64,000 bases of DNA from JALHNI01 sp965229305 (GTDB lineage: Bacteria; Acidobacteriota; Terriglobia; Bryobacterales; Bryobacteraceae), in contig CBDDIZ010000036.1 of NCBI GenBank assembly GCA_965229305.1, positions 234,572 through 298,571 of the forward strand. The letters run 5' to 3'. The translations under genes and the position numbers were made by a program. This document shows, one piece after another, positions 35,836-45,695 of the stretch. The notes under the pieces are model-generated. The model saw only the letters and a list, made by a program, of their open reading frames with translations, had not been told where the DNA came from and searched no databases. Numbering within the stretch: position 1 is the stretch's first letter; the number at the start of each line of letters is the position of its first letter.

Positions 35836-37446
35836 CTACGCAATCACGTCGTGCAGCACATTGCCGCTCACGTCGGTTAAGCGGAAGTCGCGGCCGGAGT
35901 AGCGATAGGTGAGCTTCGTATGATCGATCCCCATCAGGTGCAGGATCGTCGCGTGAATGTCGTGGACATGCACCGGCTTCTCGATCGCCTTGAAGCCGAA
36001 GTCATCGGTGGCCCCATACGTCGTGCCGCCCTTGATGGCGCCGCCCGCCAGCCACATCGTAAAGCCAAACGGATTATGGTCGCGGCCCTTCTTGATCGCG
36101 CCGCCGCCACCACCCACTTCGCGCACCGGGGTGCGGCCGAACTCCGACCCGCACACCACGAGCGTGTCGTTCCACAAGCCGCGCGACTTCAGATCCTTGA
36201 TCACCGCCGCAAACGGCTGGTCCGAGTTCTTCGCATTCACCTTGTGCGCCATGATGTCGCCATGCGCGTCCCAGGGATCGCCCTTGGCATAATAAACCTG
36301 CACCATGCGGACGCCCTTCTCGAGCAGCCGCACACCGGTCAAGCAGGCGCGCGCCGTGCTGCCAGGTCCATACAGCTTTTGCGTGGCTTCGGTCTCTTTG
36401 CGAATGTCGAAGACCGCCGGAGCCTCGGTCTGCATCCGGTAGGCCACTTCCATCGACTTCAGCACGGCTTCCACCTGCGGATCGTCGCCTTCGCGCTTGC
36501 TCTTGATCTTCTCGATCTTCTGCAAAAGATCCAGCTCACGCCGCTGCTCGGTCAGCTCAAACTTCGGATTGTTAACGTAGCTGATCAGCTTCTTGGGGTC
36601 GAACGACTTCTCAACCACCACCTTCTTGTCTTTGTCGTCCTTGCCGGCTGTTCCGTCCTTCGCTGACTTTTCATCCTTGGACGCCATCTCCTTGGGCTTC
36701 TCAGCTTCCTTGGCATCCTTCTTCTCCGGCATCTTGGGCTTCTCGGCCACTTCCATCGGCGCTTCGCCTTCCGGCGGCGCCTGTACCTTACTCGAGATGT
36801 AAGTGCCCTGATTGATCGCCGGCAGGAAGCCATTGCTCCACAGCGGCGGCCCCACGGTCGTCGGCACATCCGGACACAGCACCACAAAGCCCGGCAGGTT
36901 CTGATTCTCCGTCCCCAGCCCGTAGGTGATCCACGCGCCGAGCGACGGCCGCCCCGCCTGATTGGCGCCCGTGTTCATCATCAGGCACGAAGGCTCATGG
37001 TTTGGAATCTCGGTGTAGACGGAGCGAATGAAGCAAATGTCGTCGGCCACTTCGCCCACGTTCGGCCAAAGTTCGCTGATCTCGATGCCGCTCTTCCCGT
37101 GTTTCTTGAAGGTGAACGGCGACCGCATCAGTTCGCCCGTGCCGCGTTCGGTCTTGATCTGCGCGCCCGGTAACGGTTTGCCATCGTACTTATCGAGCAT
37201 GGGCTTCGGATCGAAGCTATCGATCGTCGAAAGGCCACCGTTCATGAAGAGGAAGATGACGCGCTTCACGCGCTGCGGATGATCCAGCTTGATGGCGCCC
37301 GTAGCCCCGTCTGGTCCAGCCAGTCCACCGGCGCGGGCAATAGAGTTACCCAACATGCTGGCGAAAGCCGCCATGCCAAAGCCGTTGCCAACCCGGCGCA
37401 GCGCCTCGCGGCGAGTAGTAGGAGTCGATTTCTGATGCGACGACAT
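35836..37446 (-). CDS. DUF1501 Tat-exported protein with a charged insertion
   Basis: 536 residues with a twin-arginine leader (TTRREALRRVGNGFGMAAFA). Sulfatase/phosphatase-like DUF1501 fold: VKRVIFLFMNGGLSTIDSFD, PNHEPSCLMMNTGANQ, GSEFGRTPVREVGGGG, RDHNPFGFTMWLAGG, and the closing HDIHATILHLMGIDH. Residues about 225-290 form a low-complexity Lys/Glu/Asp-rich insertion (KPKMPEKKDAKEAEKPKEMA) unlike the family core. Lies 10 bp after the DUF1549/DUF1553 cytochrome gene; the two families occur as a pair in Planctomycetes, Verrucomicrobia and Solibacteres. Function unknown, probably periplasmic. Confidence 0.88.
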   Translation of the reverse strand: MSSHQKSTPTTRREALRRVGNGFGMAAFASMLGNSIARAGGLAGPDGATGAIKLDHPQRVKRVIFLFMNGGLSTIDSFDPKPMLDKYDGKPLPGAQIKTERGTGELMRSPFTFKKHGKSGIEISELWPNVGEVADDICFIRSVYTEIPNHEPSCLMMNTGANQAGRPSLGAWITYGLGTENQNLPGFVVLCPDVPTTVGPPLWSNGFLPAINQGTYISSKVQAPPEGEAPMEVAEKPKMPEKKDAKEAEKPKEMASKDEKSAKDGTAGKDDKDKKVVVEKSFDPKKLISYVNNPKFELTEQRRELDLLQKIEKIKSKREGDDPQVEAVLKSMEVAYRMQTEAPAVFDIRKETEATQKLYGPGSTARACLTGVRLLEKGVRMVQVYYAKGDPWDAHGDIMAHKVNAKNSDQPFAAVIKDLKSRGLWNDTLVVCGSEFGRTPVREVGGGGGAIKKGRDHNPFGFTMWLAGGAIKGGTTYGATDDFGFKAIEKPVHVHDIHATILHLMGIDHTKLTYRYSGRDFRLTDVSGNVLHDVIA

Positions 37447-37456
37447 ATCTATTTCC

Positions 37457-40400
37457 TTAATTGATGAACAGGAACTCGCTCGAACTGAGCAGCACTTTCG
37501 CGTAGCGGCCCCAGACGGTCGGCTCGTACTTCACTTCGGCCGCCGCCGGACCGCCCGGGCGCCGGCCACCCGGTCCGCCCATCCCCCCCATCATCCCCAT
37601 GCCCATGCCGCCTTCCGGCGCCGCCGCGGCTTCGGCAACCTCTGGCATCTCAGGCTTCGCGCCTTCCGCCTGCCCCGGAGCCTGACCGCCCGGACCACCC
37701 GGCCCGCCGCGCCCACGCCGCATCCCCGGACCACCCTCCGCCGGAGCCTTCTTCTTCCCTTCCTCGTACTCCAACATCGGCTCCGCCTTCACGTACTCCA
37801 ACCCCAACGCGACCTCTTCTTCGGTTGCCTCCCGGCCATACGCGATCTGATGCAGCTTGCGAATCCGCGCCCGGCTGGTCGGCTCATTCGCCACGCGCTT
37901 CGCCAACTCCTCAGCCTCCACCTGCATAAAATCGCTGTTCATCAGGAACAAACGCTGCAGCGGAACCGTCGTCACAAAGCGCTTTTCCGCGCTCAGATTC
38001 GGGCTCGGGAAGTCAAACAACTGCAGGTACTCATCGAGCTTGTAACGGCTCACCTTGCCATAAACGGTCCGGCGTTTGAACGAGGGCGTCAGTTCAGCCG
38101 AAGGCCCCCCGATCGCCCGATCGAGATCGCCCGCGACCGAGAGCACGGCGTCCCGCACCTGCTCCGCATCCATGCGCTTCCGGTCCGCGCGCCAGTACAG
38201 TCGATTGCCCGAATCCTTCGCAAATGCCACCGGATCATTCTCGGTGGAAAGCTGATACACCGAGCTCAGCATGATCTCGCGGTGCAGTTTCTTGATCGAA
38301 AGGCCATTCTTCGAGAACGTATAAGCCAGATACTCGAGTAACTCCGGATTCGTCGGCCGCTCACCCGTCATGCCGAAGTTACTCGGCGAGTCGACAATCC
38401 CGGTGCCGAAGTGCCCCTTCCAGATCCGATTCACAATCACCCGCATCGCGATCGGCTGCTGCAGAATCGCCTCGGCCAGTTCCAGGCGGCCGCTGCCCTT
38501 GGCAAACGGCGTCGGTTCATCCTTCGAGAGCACGGACAGGAAGTGCCGCGGCACCTCTTCGCCCAGATTGAATGGATCGCCGCGGAAGTTGAACGGCAGA
38601 TTCTTCGGCTGCTCCGCATCCTTCACGCCGTGCAGGTACGGGAATCCCGGCTCAAGCTTCTTGCGCGAATCCTCAATATCCTTGCGAATCGCCGCCAGTT
38701 GCGCCTGCGACTCCGAACCCACGCGGGACTCCAGGCCCCAGCCGCGGAACATCAGCACACCCGGCTTACCGAAGCGATTACCCATCGCCATCATCGCGTT
38801 CGGATCTTCCGCCTCGCCCAGCATCCGCTGGAAGACTTCCGTGTAGAAGCTGGTATCGGCTTCGGACATCTGCTTCAGCCGCAAGTTACAACCCGGGCAG
38901 AAGTCTTCGTTCGTCACGAAGTTACTCGGCTTATTGGTGCGCTTCTTCGGCTTCGTCCCATCCATCGCCTTCGCCGCGATCACCTTGTTCTCATCGGCGA
39001 GCTCGTTGCGCGTCAACATCACGGCGACGATCTCTTCCTGGAACTTCTCGGCCAGCCGCTTCGCCTCCGCCGCCGTACCGCCCTTCTTCATCATGGCTTG
39101 CCAGGCTTCTTTGTTCTTGTACTTGTCGGTAGGCTTCTCCATGTACTTCACCCACCGGTCGAGTAACTCAAAGTCCAGTTTCCGCGCTTCCACCACCGTC
39201 GGGAACTCTTTCTTCTGCGGACCCGCCACTTCCCACACGCCCTGCAGATAGTTCGCGGTCTGAAACACCAGCGACTGCGACAACTGGCTGCTCAGGTTAT
39301 TCTGCATCTCGCCGATCAGCTTCTGCTTCTGATCGATCTGGTCTTCGATCTTCTGGAACTCCGCTCGCACGGACTTCGGCACCAACGGATACTCCTCGTA
39401 AACCGTATTCGCGAAAACGCCGGCGAGGGAGTAATAGTCTTTCGCCGGAATCGGATCGTACTTATGGTCGTGGCAGCGCGCGCAGGCTACCGTCAGGCCG
39501 AGGAAGCCGCGAGTCACCGCGTCCACGCGATCGTGCCGCTCATCCGCGCGAGTCACTTCCGTCGAGCCGTTGTCGTAATACCAGGGACCCAGTCCCAGGA
39601 ATCCCGTCGCCGGCAGCGTCTTATGCCGCACCTTCGGATCCAGCAGATCGCCCGCAATCTGAGCCTTCACAAACTGGTCGTACGGCAGATCGTCCTGGAA
39701 CGCCTGAATCACCCAATCGCGATAGGCATGCGCATTCGGATACGGGTTGTAGCCGCGGCGCATCGGATCCAGGCTGCGATAGTCATCCTCGCCGAACCGC
39801 GCCACATCCAGCCACACGCGCCCCCAGCGTTCGCCATAATGCGGCGACGCCAGCAACCGATCCACCACCTTCGCAAACGCATCGGGGCTCGGATCCTTCT
39901 CAAAAGCCGCAATCTCCTCGAATGTCGGCGGCAGGCCGGTCAGATCGAGCGATGCCCGGCGAATCAGATCCCGTCGGGAAGCTGTCTTCACGGGCTTCAG
40001 ACCCTCTTTTTCCAGCCGCGCCAGCACAAACTTATCGATCGTCGTTCTCGCCCACTTCGGATCCTTCGTCGCGGGCGCCTGCAATTCCTTCAGCGGCTGA
40101 AACGACCAGAACGCGCGCGCCTCGGGACGGATCACATACTTCCCATCGGACTTCTGCGTTACCACCGTCGCCGACTTCGGCCACAGCGCGCCCGCCTTCA
40201 CCCACGCCGTCAGATCGGCAATCTCCGTCTCCTTCAGCTTCGTCCCCATGGGCATCTTGAAGGTCGGATCGGTTTGCCGCACCGCCAGGATCAGGGCGCT
40301 CTTCTCCGGATCGCCCGGCGTCAGCAGCGGCCCGCGCTTGCCCGACTTCTTTAAGCCTTCCGGACCATCCAACCGCAAACCGCCCATGGCTGTCTGGGTA

Positions 40401-40540
40401 TGGCAGCTATAGCAGTTATTCGCCAGAATGGGCCGAATCTTGTTCTCGAAGAACTCGGGTGAGTTCGCCGGCTGCGCCAACAGCATCGCGCCCGTGCAGG
40501 CGGAAAGGAGAGAAAGGTAAACAATCGAACCGCAACGCAT
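37457..40540 (-). CDS. PSC1 cytochrome c-like / DUF1549 / DUF1553 protein
   Basis: 1027 residues. Signal peptide then a c-type heme motif CYSCH in NNCYSCHTQTAMGG within the planctomycete cytochrome C (PSC1) segment, whose later Met (FKMPMG) may be the second axial ligand. DUF1549 covers about 150-400 and DUF1553 about 680-960. A CPGC knuckle occurs mid-protein. The C-terminal region has a Gly/Pro/Met-rich stretch (for example GGPGMRRGRGGPGGPGG and GMGMGMMGGMGGPGG) before the conserved VLLSSSEFLFIN end. AAGGA lies 5 bases before the start at 40540. Electron-transfer or oxidative role is inferred only from the heme motif. Confidence 0.85.
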   Translation of the reverse strand: MRCGSIVYLSLLSACTGAMLLAQPANSPEFFENKIRPILANNCYSCHTQTAMGGLRLDGPEGLKKSGKRGPLLTPGDPEKSALILAVRQTDPTFKMPMGTKLKETEIADLTAWVKAGALWPKSATVVTQKSDGKYVIRPEARAFWSFQPLKELQAPATKDPKWARTTIDKFVLARLEKEGLKPVKTASRRDLIRRASLDLTGLPPTFEEIAAFEKDPSPDAFAKVVDRLLASPHYGERWGRVWLDVARFGEDDYRSLDPMRRGYNPYPNAHAYRDWVIQAFQDDLPYDQFVKAQIAGDLLDPKVRHKTLPATGFLGLGPWYYDNGSTEVTRADERHDRVDAVTRGFLGLTVACARCHDHKYDPIPAKDYYSLAGVFANTVYEEYPLVPKSVRAEFQKIEDQIDQKQKLIGEMQNNLSSQLSQSLVFQTANYLQGVWEVAGPQKKEFPTVVEARKLDFELLDRWVKYMEKPTDKYKNKEAWQAMMKKGGTAAEAKRLAEKFQEEIVAVMLTRNELADENKVIAAKAMDGTKPKKRTNKPSNFVTNEDFCPGCNLRLKQMSEADTSFYTEVFQRMLGEAEDPNAMMAMGNRFGKPGVLMFRGWGLESRVGSESQAQLAAIRKDIEDSRKKLEPGFPYLHGVKDAEQPKNLPFNFRGDPFNLGEEVPRHFLSVLSKDEPTPFAKGSGRLELAEAILQQPIAMRVIVNRIWKGHFGTGIVDSPSNFGMTGERPTNPELLEYLAYTFSKNGLSIKKLHREIMLSSVYQLSTENDPVAFAKDSGNRLYWRADRKRMDAEQVRDAVLSVAGDLDRAIGGPSAELTPSFKRRTVYGKVSRYKLDEYLQLFDFPSPNLSAEKRFVTTVPLQRLFLMNSDFMQVEAEELAKRVANEPTSRARIRKLHQIAYGREATEEEVALGLEYVKAEPMLEYEEGKKKAPAEGGPGMRRGRGGPGGPGGQAPGQAEGAKPEMPEVAEAAAAPEGGMGMGMMGGMGGPGGRRPGGPAAAEVKYEPTVWGRYAKVLLSSSEFLFIN

Positions 40541-40614
40541 AAGATCCTTTGAGAAACCCAGATCAATCGACCAGCGAGAGAAGTAAAACCGCTCGAAAAG
40601 TGCTGCTGGAACCA

Positions 40615-40626
40615 CGCGGATCCGCG
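40615..40626. promoter_or_regulatory. 12-bp perfect palindrome upstream of the cytochrome gene
   Basis: CGCGGATCCGCG, 75 bp before the start of the DUF1549/DUF1553 gene in its 134-bp upstream gap. It could be an operator half-turn pair, but a chance palindrome in GC-rich DNA is also possible. Confidence 0.3.
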
Positions 40627-40674
40627 GCGGACGTTGCCGTTCAGCAATAGAATAACGCACCCGTCAACGGGCGC

Positions 40675-41697
40675 TCAATCAGCCAGCGTGGCCGCAATCC
40701 GCTTCGGATCGAAGCGAATCACCTTCCCGGACTTCTTCTCCGAAAGCCACACCGATTTCAAGCCAACCTGCAGCCATCCGCCCCCTTCCCCCGTGAACTG
40801 CTGCACCACTTTGTCCGTCCCCGGATGAATCCGCGAGATCGGAAAACCCGCCGTCGACACCCACAGAGAACCTTCGCCGAACGCAATCGAGCCTTCCGCG
40901 TTCGGAATCCCCAGTTCGATCGTCGTCGTCACTTTGTCCGTCTTCGGATCGATCCGCGCCACCTTGCCGTCGGTCTGGCAAAGGACCCAGATGGACCCCT
41001 CCCCGGCGGCAATCGCGATCGGCTTCGCCGCCACCTCAATCCGCTTGGCCGCCAAGTTCGTCTTCGGGTCGATGCGAATCACCTTGCCGAGCGACGGACA
41101 CGCCAGCCACAGCGCATTTTCCGCGAAGGCCATCCCCGTGCAGCCCGGCTCCACGCGAACCTCGGCCACCACGGCATTCGTCCCCGGATCGATGCGCGAA
41201 AGGGTCGTCCGCTCGTCCGACAAGAGCCAAATGCTGTCGGAGGTCGCCGCGATCGCCGCTGGCACCTTCGCCGTCGCCACGTCCACCGTCGCGGTCACCT
41301 TACCGGTCTTGGCGTCCACGCGCGAAAGCAAAGCTTTCGCACAGTTGGGCACCCACACACTCCCGAAGGCGGACACCAGGCCCCCGCAAGGCTGATCGAA
41401 GCCCTTCCAGGGGTCAGTCGTCTTGTTCGTCTTGGCGTCGATGCGCTGCACGGCGCTCTGCGCGCCGTTGGCCACCAAAATCGTATCCGTAAAAAGCAGG
41501 AAGTCGGGGGTGCCCTCGAGGGGCACCTCCGCTTCGGACTTCAAGCTGGCCATCGGAATCTGCACCCCCGGCGCCTTCACCCCATACTTGGGCACCGGCG
41601 GAGCCTTCGGTTCCTTGGCTTTCTTCGGTTGATCGACCGCGGGAGCCGCCAGGGCCCCCGCTACCGACAGAATGAGAAGTAGGCTACGCATGTCCAT
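40675..41697 (-). CDS. Secreted YncE/Vgb-like beta-propeller, receptor-linked copy
   Basis: 340 residues with a signal peptide (about 1-17), a Pro/Lys-rich linker, and seven-bladed-propeller repeats of about 42 residues. Each repeat carries V-x-R-I-D-P/A-K-T-x-K-V and G-S-I/L-W-V (SRVDAKTGKVTATVDV, VARIDPKTDKVTTTIEL). Relatives include YncE and virginiamycin-B lyase-like propellers, but the lyase residues were not identified. Its ATG follows directly on the TAA stop of the TonB-dependent receptor, so it is part of that operon and likely periplasmic. A clear paralogue lies at 47112. Confidence 0.85.
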   Translation of the reverse strand: MDMRSLLLILSVAGALAAPAVDQPKKAKEPKAPPVPKYGVKAPGVQIPMASLKSEAEVPLEGTPDFLLFTDTILVANGAQSAVQRIDAKTNKTTDPWKGFDQPCGGLVSAFGSVWVPNCAKALLSRVDAKTGKVTATVDVATAKVPAAIAATSDSIWLLSDERTTLSRIDPGTNAVVAEVRVEPGCTGMAFAENALWLACPSLGKVIRIDPKTNLAAKRIEVAAKPIAIAAGEGSIWVLCQTDGKVARIDPKTDKVTTTIELGIPNAEGSIAFGEGSLWVSTAGFPISRIHPGTDKVVQQFTGEGGGWLQVGLKSVWLSEKKSGKVIRFDPKRIAATLAD

Positions 41698-44600
41698 TTA
41701 GAATTCGTAGCGCAAAGCGAACTGCATCACCCGCGCCGGCATCACATCGGTGAATTGACCGAAGGTCGACGGCGTCGCCAGACTCAAGCTCGCGTTGGTG
41801 AAGTTCACGTTGTTGAACGCGTTGAACGCCTCGGCGCGCAACTGCACCCGGTGACCTTCCCACGGCAGCTTGAAGAACTTGCCGAGCGACATATCGAAGT
41901 TCGACATGCCCGCCAGCCGCAGAATGGCTCGCGTGCCCGCCGTCCCCGGATATTGCCCCATGAAGCTCGAAAGAGCCGTCGTCGAGCGGAAGATCGCCGG
42001 ATTGCCGTTCTGGTTGAAGCCGTTGCCGTTCTCCGGCATCGTCGCGCCGGGACGGAGTACGGCAATCGCCGAGGTCAGATAGTTCGTCGGATAGATCCCG
42101 CCGTTGGCAATCGTGGTCGGCATCCCGCTGCGGAAGCGCCACAACGTGGACACCTGCCAGCCGCCCACCACCTGATCGAGCCACGCGGGAGCGCTGCCCA
42201 TCAGCCACTTGCCTTTGCCGAAGGGCAGTTCCACTACGCCGTTGGCCGTGATGTTGTGCCGGATGTCGAAGTCCGAGGAACCACGGAAGCTCTTCGGATT
42301 GAACGTATCCTGCAGCACGCCTGTCGTCCCGGCGCCCGCGGCCGATTCGGCCGTCGACGTCAGATCGATCGAATGCGACAGCGTGTAGTTGAAGTCGAAA
42401 CCCCAACCACTGGTCACCGGACGGCGCACCGTCAACTGGCCGCCATGGAAAGAGGAGTTGCCTGCATTGGTCCAGGCGATATTACCAGCATTCTGGTTCG
42501 CGAAAAAGGTGTTGCAGCCATACACCGAAATGCATTGGCCATTCACCCGCTCGCGGTCCATGTCGTTGAGCGCATCCAGGTCACTGCCGGCATAGGTGCC
42601 ATAAGTGGTGAAGAAGTAGTTCGCTGTCGCGCTACCCGGGAAGGTGCGGTTGGCGGCCTTGCCGAAGATGTTCTCGATGAACGGCACCGTCGGCAGCAAG
42701 CTCGGATTCGCCCGCACCTGCGCCGGCGTCACCCCGCGCTCGAAAGCGTCGCGCAGCACGCCCGCCGCCTGTGCCCAGGTCTGGCCGGACTTCGGATCCT
42801 TGAACTGCGTCAGCGGCTGGAACACGTCCGTCTTCGTGAGCGACTTGTGAGCCAGTCGGCCTACGTAACCCACTTCCACCACCATCTTCGCCGCCACCGG
42901 CCGCGAATAAGTCAGGTTCAGCAGGTAAGAGTAAGGAGCCACTAAGTTCGGAAACACGCCCGAGTAGGAACCGAACCCGCCAACGATCGTCGCCGGCGTG
43001 TACGGGAACACGGCCGCCGGAGCCGCCGGCAGAGTCGGCAGATTCGGATAGCGGGCCGACGTCGTGAAGTTGGTGTTCGAAGGCTGCGTCACCGGGCTCG
43101 CCAAACCGGGCGAACCGGACGAGTCGAAGTTCAGCACCATGTCGCTGCCGAAGCGGTCATAGAGCACCGCCGCGCCGCCGCGAATCACGCTGCCCTTGCC
43201 GAACACCTTGCCCAGCAGGTTGTCGCTCACCGGAGCATAAGCGAACGAGAAGCGCGGCGCCCAGTTGTTAGTGTCCTTCTTATACCAACCCTGGCCGCCA
43301 TTCGCCGGACCCGCCAGCTTGTAGGTCAGCGAAGCGTTCGGCATCGCCGAGCCTGGAATACCGGCGTTCGATGCGCCGATGCGCTCGGCCAAGTAAACAT
43401 CCAAGCCCGTCGTCGGCACCACCTGCACTCCGTTCCGTTCGTACGGCACCTGATACAGGCCATAACGAATGCCGTAGGTCAGCGTCAGATCGCGGCGCGC
43501 CTTCCACGTGTCCTGTAAGTAGAACTCGTATTCCTTCGTGCCGAAGCTACGCACCAGAGGCTGGCCGAAGGGGATGGCCTTGCCGTCCACGCCGAAGTTG
43601 TAAGTCGCACTGTAGCTATTGATCAAGCCGTAGAGATCGCCCAACGCCCGCTGCGCCGGCTGAGTTTCGGTCAGCGTCAACGCCGAGTTACCCGAACGCT
43701 GGCGGATGAAGCCCGTCAGAGCATCGGTGATATCGGCGCCCAGACCCTGCAGCGTATTCCGGCCGAACGAATAGCTCGCAAACGAGTTCGTGTAAGCGTT
43801 GCGATCGTTCTGAATCAGGCGGAAATTGACGCCCGCCTGGATCTGATGGGTGCCCTTGTTCCAGGTCGTATCGTTCACCAGGTTCGTCGTCGGAATGATG
43901 CGGCCGAAGCCGCGCGTGAAGTTCTGCAGCGTCGACAGGCCGTCAAAAGTCAGCGAGTTGCCCGCCGTGCCGGACTGCGCAATACCCAGCCGCGTGAAGC
44001 CGTAGCTGAACACGTTGATGACGTTCGAGCTCAGCACCGCCGTGTACCGCGCCGCCAGACCCTTCGAGTTGTCCAGATTCTTCGCCGCCGCGTCCTGACC
44101 CGGAAACTGCGCCAAGACCTGATCGCGCGAGTTGTTACCGAGCGTACCGCGCAGCATCAGCGTATGCTTACCCGCGCTATCGAGGTTAAAATCCGTCTTC
44201 GCCACATAGGCGCGATCGTTGCGCGTCAGCGGCGCGTTGAAACGGAAGACACCGAAGTTCAAGCCGCGGTCCGAACCCGCCTGCAGATCGTTCGGCGAAG
44301 GATACTGCGACAGAATCCCCTTCATTGCTTCGCTGTAACCCAAGCCGCGCGGATCGAGGTCGCGCACTTCGGCCGGCGTCAACGACTGCACGCCCGCAGA
44401 CGTCCGGAACTGCACAATGCCCGCCTTCAGCGTATCGGTCGGCACGTTGCGTGATTGCGCGCTCGCCGAACGATCCTTGCGCTCTTCCCAGTTTAGGAAG
44501 AAGAACGCGCGATCGCGGATGATGCGGCCACCGAACGACGCGCCATACTGATTGCGGATCAGGTTCTCGCGCGCCAGGCCGGAACGGTTCGAGAACCAGT

Positions 44601-45387
44601 CATTGGCCGCCGTCACCTTATTGCGATGAAACTCATACAGCGACCCGTGCCACTGATTCGAACCGCTCTTGGTCACCAGCGACACCTGGCCGCCGGCCGA
44701 GCGCCCCTGATCGGCTCCCTGCCCCGCGATCGTCACGCGGAACTCCTGCACCGAATCGAGCGGCACCGGCAGCGCCGCATTCAGACCCTGCGAACCGTTG
44801 CCCGTCGCCGCCGTCATGCCGGCGCTCTGGTTGTCGTTTACGTCCACGCCGTCCAACGTCACATTATTCTGATCGCGCCGCGCACCCAGTACTTCGCCGT
44901 TCGACGTCACACCAGGCTGCAGGCTGAGCAGTTCCACCACGTTGCGGGTCTGCAGCGGCAGTTGCCGCACCTGCACTTCGTTGAAAGCATTGCCCACCGA
45001 AGCGTTGGTCGTATTGATGGCCACCACTTCTTCCGTCACGTTGATCGTCTCGCTCACCTGGCCGAGTTCCAGTGCCAGATTCAGCGTCGACGGCACGTCG
45101 ATCTGCAGCGTCACCTGCTGCGCCAAAGTCCGGAAACCCGGCTTCTGCGCTTCCAGCTTGTACACGCCGGGAGGAACCTGTACGAAAGAGTACGCGCCGG
45201 CCGCCGACGAGACCACTTTGCGGGCGGCAGCCGTGCTTTGGTTGACGATCGTCACCACCACTTCCGGAATCGCCGCACCCTGGCCGTCGGTCACGACGCC
45301 CTGCAGCGAACTGGATTGACTGAATGAAGGAATGGCCGTTAGGAGGCCAATAAGTAGCGCTACACCAGCGCGGAACAGTGTCTTCAC
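41698..45387 (-). CDS. Oar-like TonB-dependent receptor with carboxypeptidase-regulatory domain
   Basis: 1229 residues. Signal peptide to about 23, an N-terminal CarbopepD-regulatory-like domain (about 28-110, VVTDGQGAAIPEVVVTIVNQ, PPGVYKLEAQKPGF), and a plug (about 120-235, RNVVELLSLQPGVTSNGEV, GVDVNDNQSAGM). A long beta-barrel follows, ending in the aromatic signature ALRYEF. Such receptors import or secrete bulky substrates across the outer membrane and are highly expanded in Acidobacteria. No TonB gene lies nearby. GGAGA is 7-8 bases before the ATG. Followed directly by the propeller gene. Confidence 0.92.
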   Translation of the reverse strand: MKTLFRAGVALLIGLLTAIPSFSQSSSLQGVVTDGQGAAIPEVVVTIVNQSTAAARKVVSSAAGAYSFVQVPPGVYKLEAQKPGFRTLAQQVTLQIDVPSTLNLALELGQVSETINVTEEVVAINTTNASVGNAFNEVQVRQLPLQTRNVVELLSLQPGVTSNGEVLGARRDQNNVTLDGVDVNDNQSAGMTAATGNGSQGLNAALPVPLDSVQEFRVTIAGQGADQGRSAGGQVSLVTKSGSNQWHGSLYEFHRNKVTAANDWFSNRSGLARENLIRNQYGASFGGRIIRDRAFFFLNWEERKDRSASAQSRNVPTDTLKAGIVQFRTSAGVQSLTPAEVRDLDPRGLGYSEAMKGILSQYPSPNDLQAGSDRGLNFGVFRFNAPLTRNDRAYVAKTDFNLDSAGKHTLMLRGTLGNNSRDQVLAQFPGQDAAAKNLDNSKGLAARYTAVLSSNVINVFSYGFTRLGIAQSGTAGNSLTFDGLSTLQNFTRGFGRIIPTTNLVNDTTWNKGTHQIQAGVNFRLIQNDRNAYTNSFASYSFGRNTLQGLGADITDALTGFIRQRSGNSALTLTETQPAQRALGDLYGLINSYSATYNFGVDGKAIPFGQPLVRSFGTKEYEFYLQDTWKARRDLTLTYGIRYGLYQVPYERNGVQVVPTTGLDVYLAERIGASNAGIPGSAMPNASLTYKLAGPANGGQGWYKKDTNNWAPRFSFAYAPVSDNLLGKVFGKGSVIRGGAAVLYDRFGSDMVLNFDSSGSPGLASPVTQPSNTNFTTSARYPNLPTLPAAPAAVFPYTPATIVGGFGSYSGVFPNLVAPYSYLLNLTYSRPVAAKMVVEVGYVGRLAHKSLTKTDVFQPLTQFKDPKSGQTWAQAAGVLRDAFERGVTPAQVRANPSLLPTVPFIENIFGKAANRTFPGSATANYFFTTYGTYAGSDLDALNDMDRERVNGQCISVYGCNTFFANQNAGNIAWTNAGNSSFHGGQLTVRRPVTSGWGFDFNYTLSHSIDLTSTAESAAGAGTTGVLQDTFNPKSFRGSSDFDIRHNITANGVVELPFGKGKWLMGSAPAWLDQVVGGWQVSTLWRFRSGMPTTIANGGIYPTNYLTSAIAVLRPGATMPENGNGFNQNGNPAIFRSTTALSSFMGQYPGTAGTRAILRLAGMSNFDMSLGKFFKLPWEGHRVQLRAEAFNAFNNVNFTNASLSLATPSTFGQFTDVMPARVMQFALRYEF

Positions 45388-45412
45388 GACGGGATTCTCC
45401 TAGTTGGTTTGT

Positions 45413-45437
45413 GCGGCGTTTAGGCAGTGAACGCCGC
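45413..45437 (-). promoter_or_regulatory. Hairpin in the receptor leader
   Basis: GCGGCGTT (45413-45420) and AACGCCGC (45430-45437) pair perfectly around a 9-base loop, 26 bp upstream of the receptor ATG. No T-run follows, so an operator or translational control stem is likelier than a terminator. Confidence 0.4.
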
Positions 45438-45603
45438 GAAATCAGCTGCGAGTATCCGTCGTGGGATGTTTCGTCAAGGAATGCGCTAGGCAGAAGCGCG
45501 TGAGGGCAAGCCGGACTGAGACTCCCTCGAATAGCCCCAAGATAAGGGCGCTTGGCCACGTTTGTCAAATGAAACGCATGATGGCCCACATCCGACTTTT
45601 CGA

Positions 45604-45633
45604 TTGGGCTTCGCCGTCGAAGCGCGCTACACT
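45604..45633 (+). promoter_or_regulatory. Putative promoter with internal dyad for the symporter-guanidine operon
   Basis: TTGGGC and TACACT with 18-base spacing, 70 bp before the symporter start. A 6-bp inverted repeat GCTTCG-CCGT-CGAAGC (45608-45623) starts on the last two bases of the -35 box and covers the first part of the spacer, a place where a repressor would occlude polymerase. Predicted from sequence only. Confidence 0.4.
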
Positions 45634-45690
45634 CCGGTTTTACCCCCGCCTTGTCTGCGGTCTGCCCCTGTCTCTGGCAAATCAGCCTTG

Positions 45691-45695
45691 AGGAG
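45691..45695 (+). promoter_or_regulatory. Ribosome binding site selecting a TTG start
   Basis: AGGAG, 7 bases before TTG 45703. An in-frame ATG at 45712 is 16 bases away, too far for good initiation, so TTG is preferred. Confidence 0.6.

Noticed and set aside
45480..45560. Guanidine riboswitch (ykkC type) upstream of the symporter
   Set aside because: CTAGG and a GAGGG/CCCTC stem are present, but the conserved internal loops of class I and the ACGR loops of class II were not found. A covariance-model search would decide.
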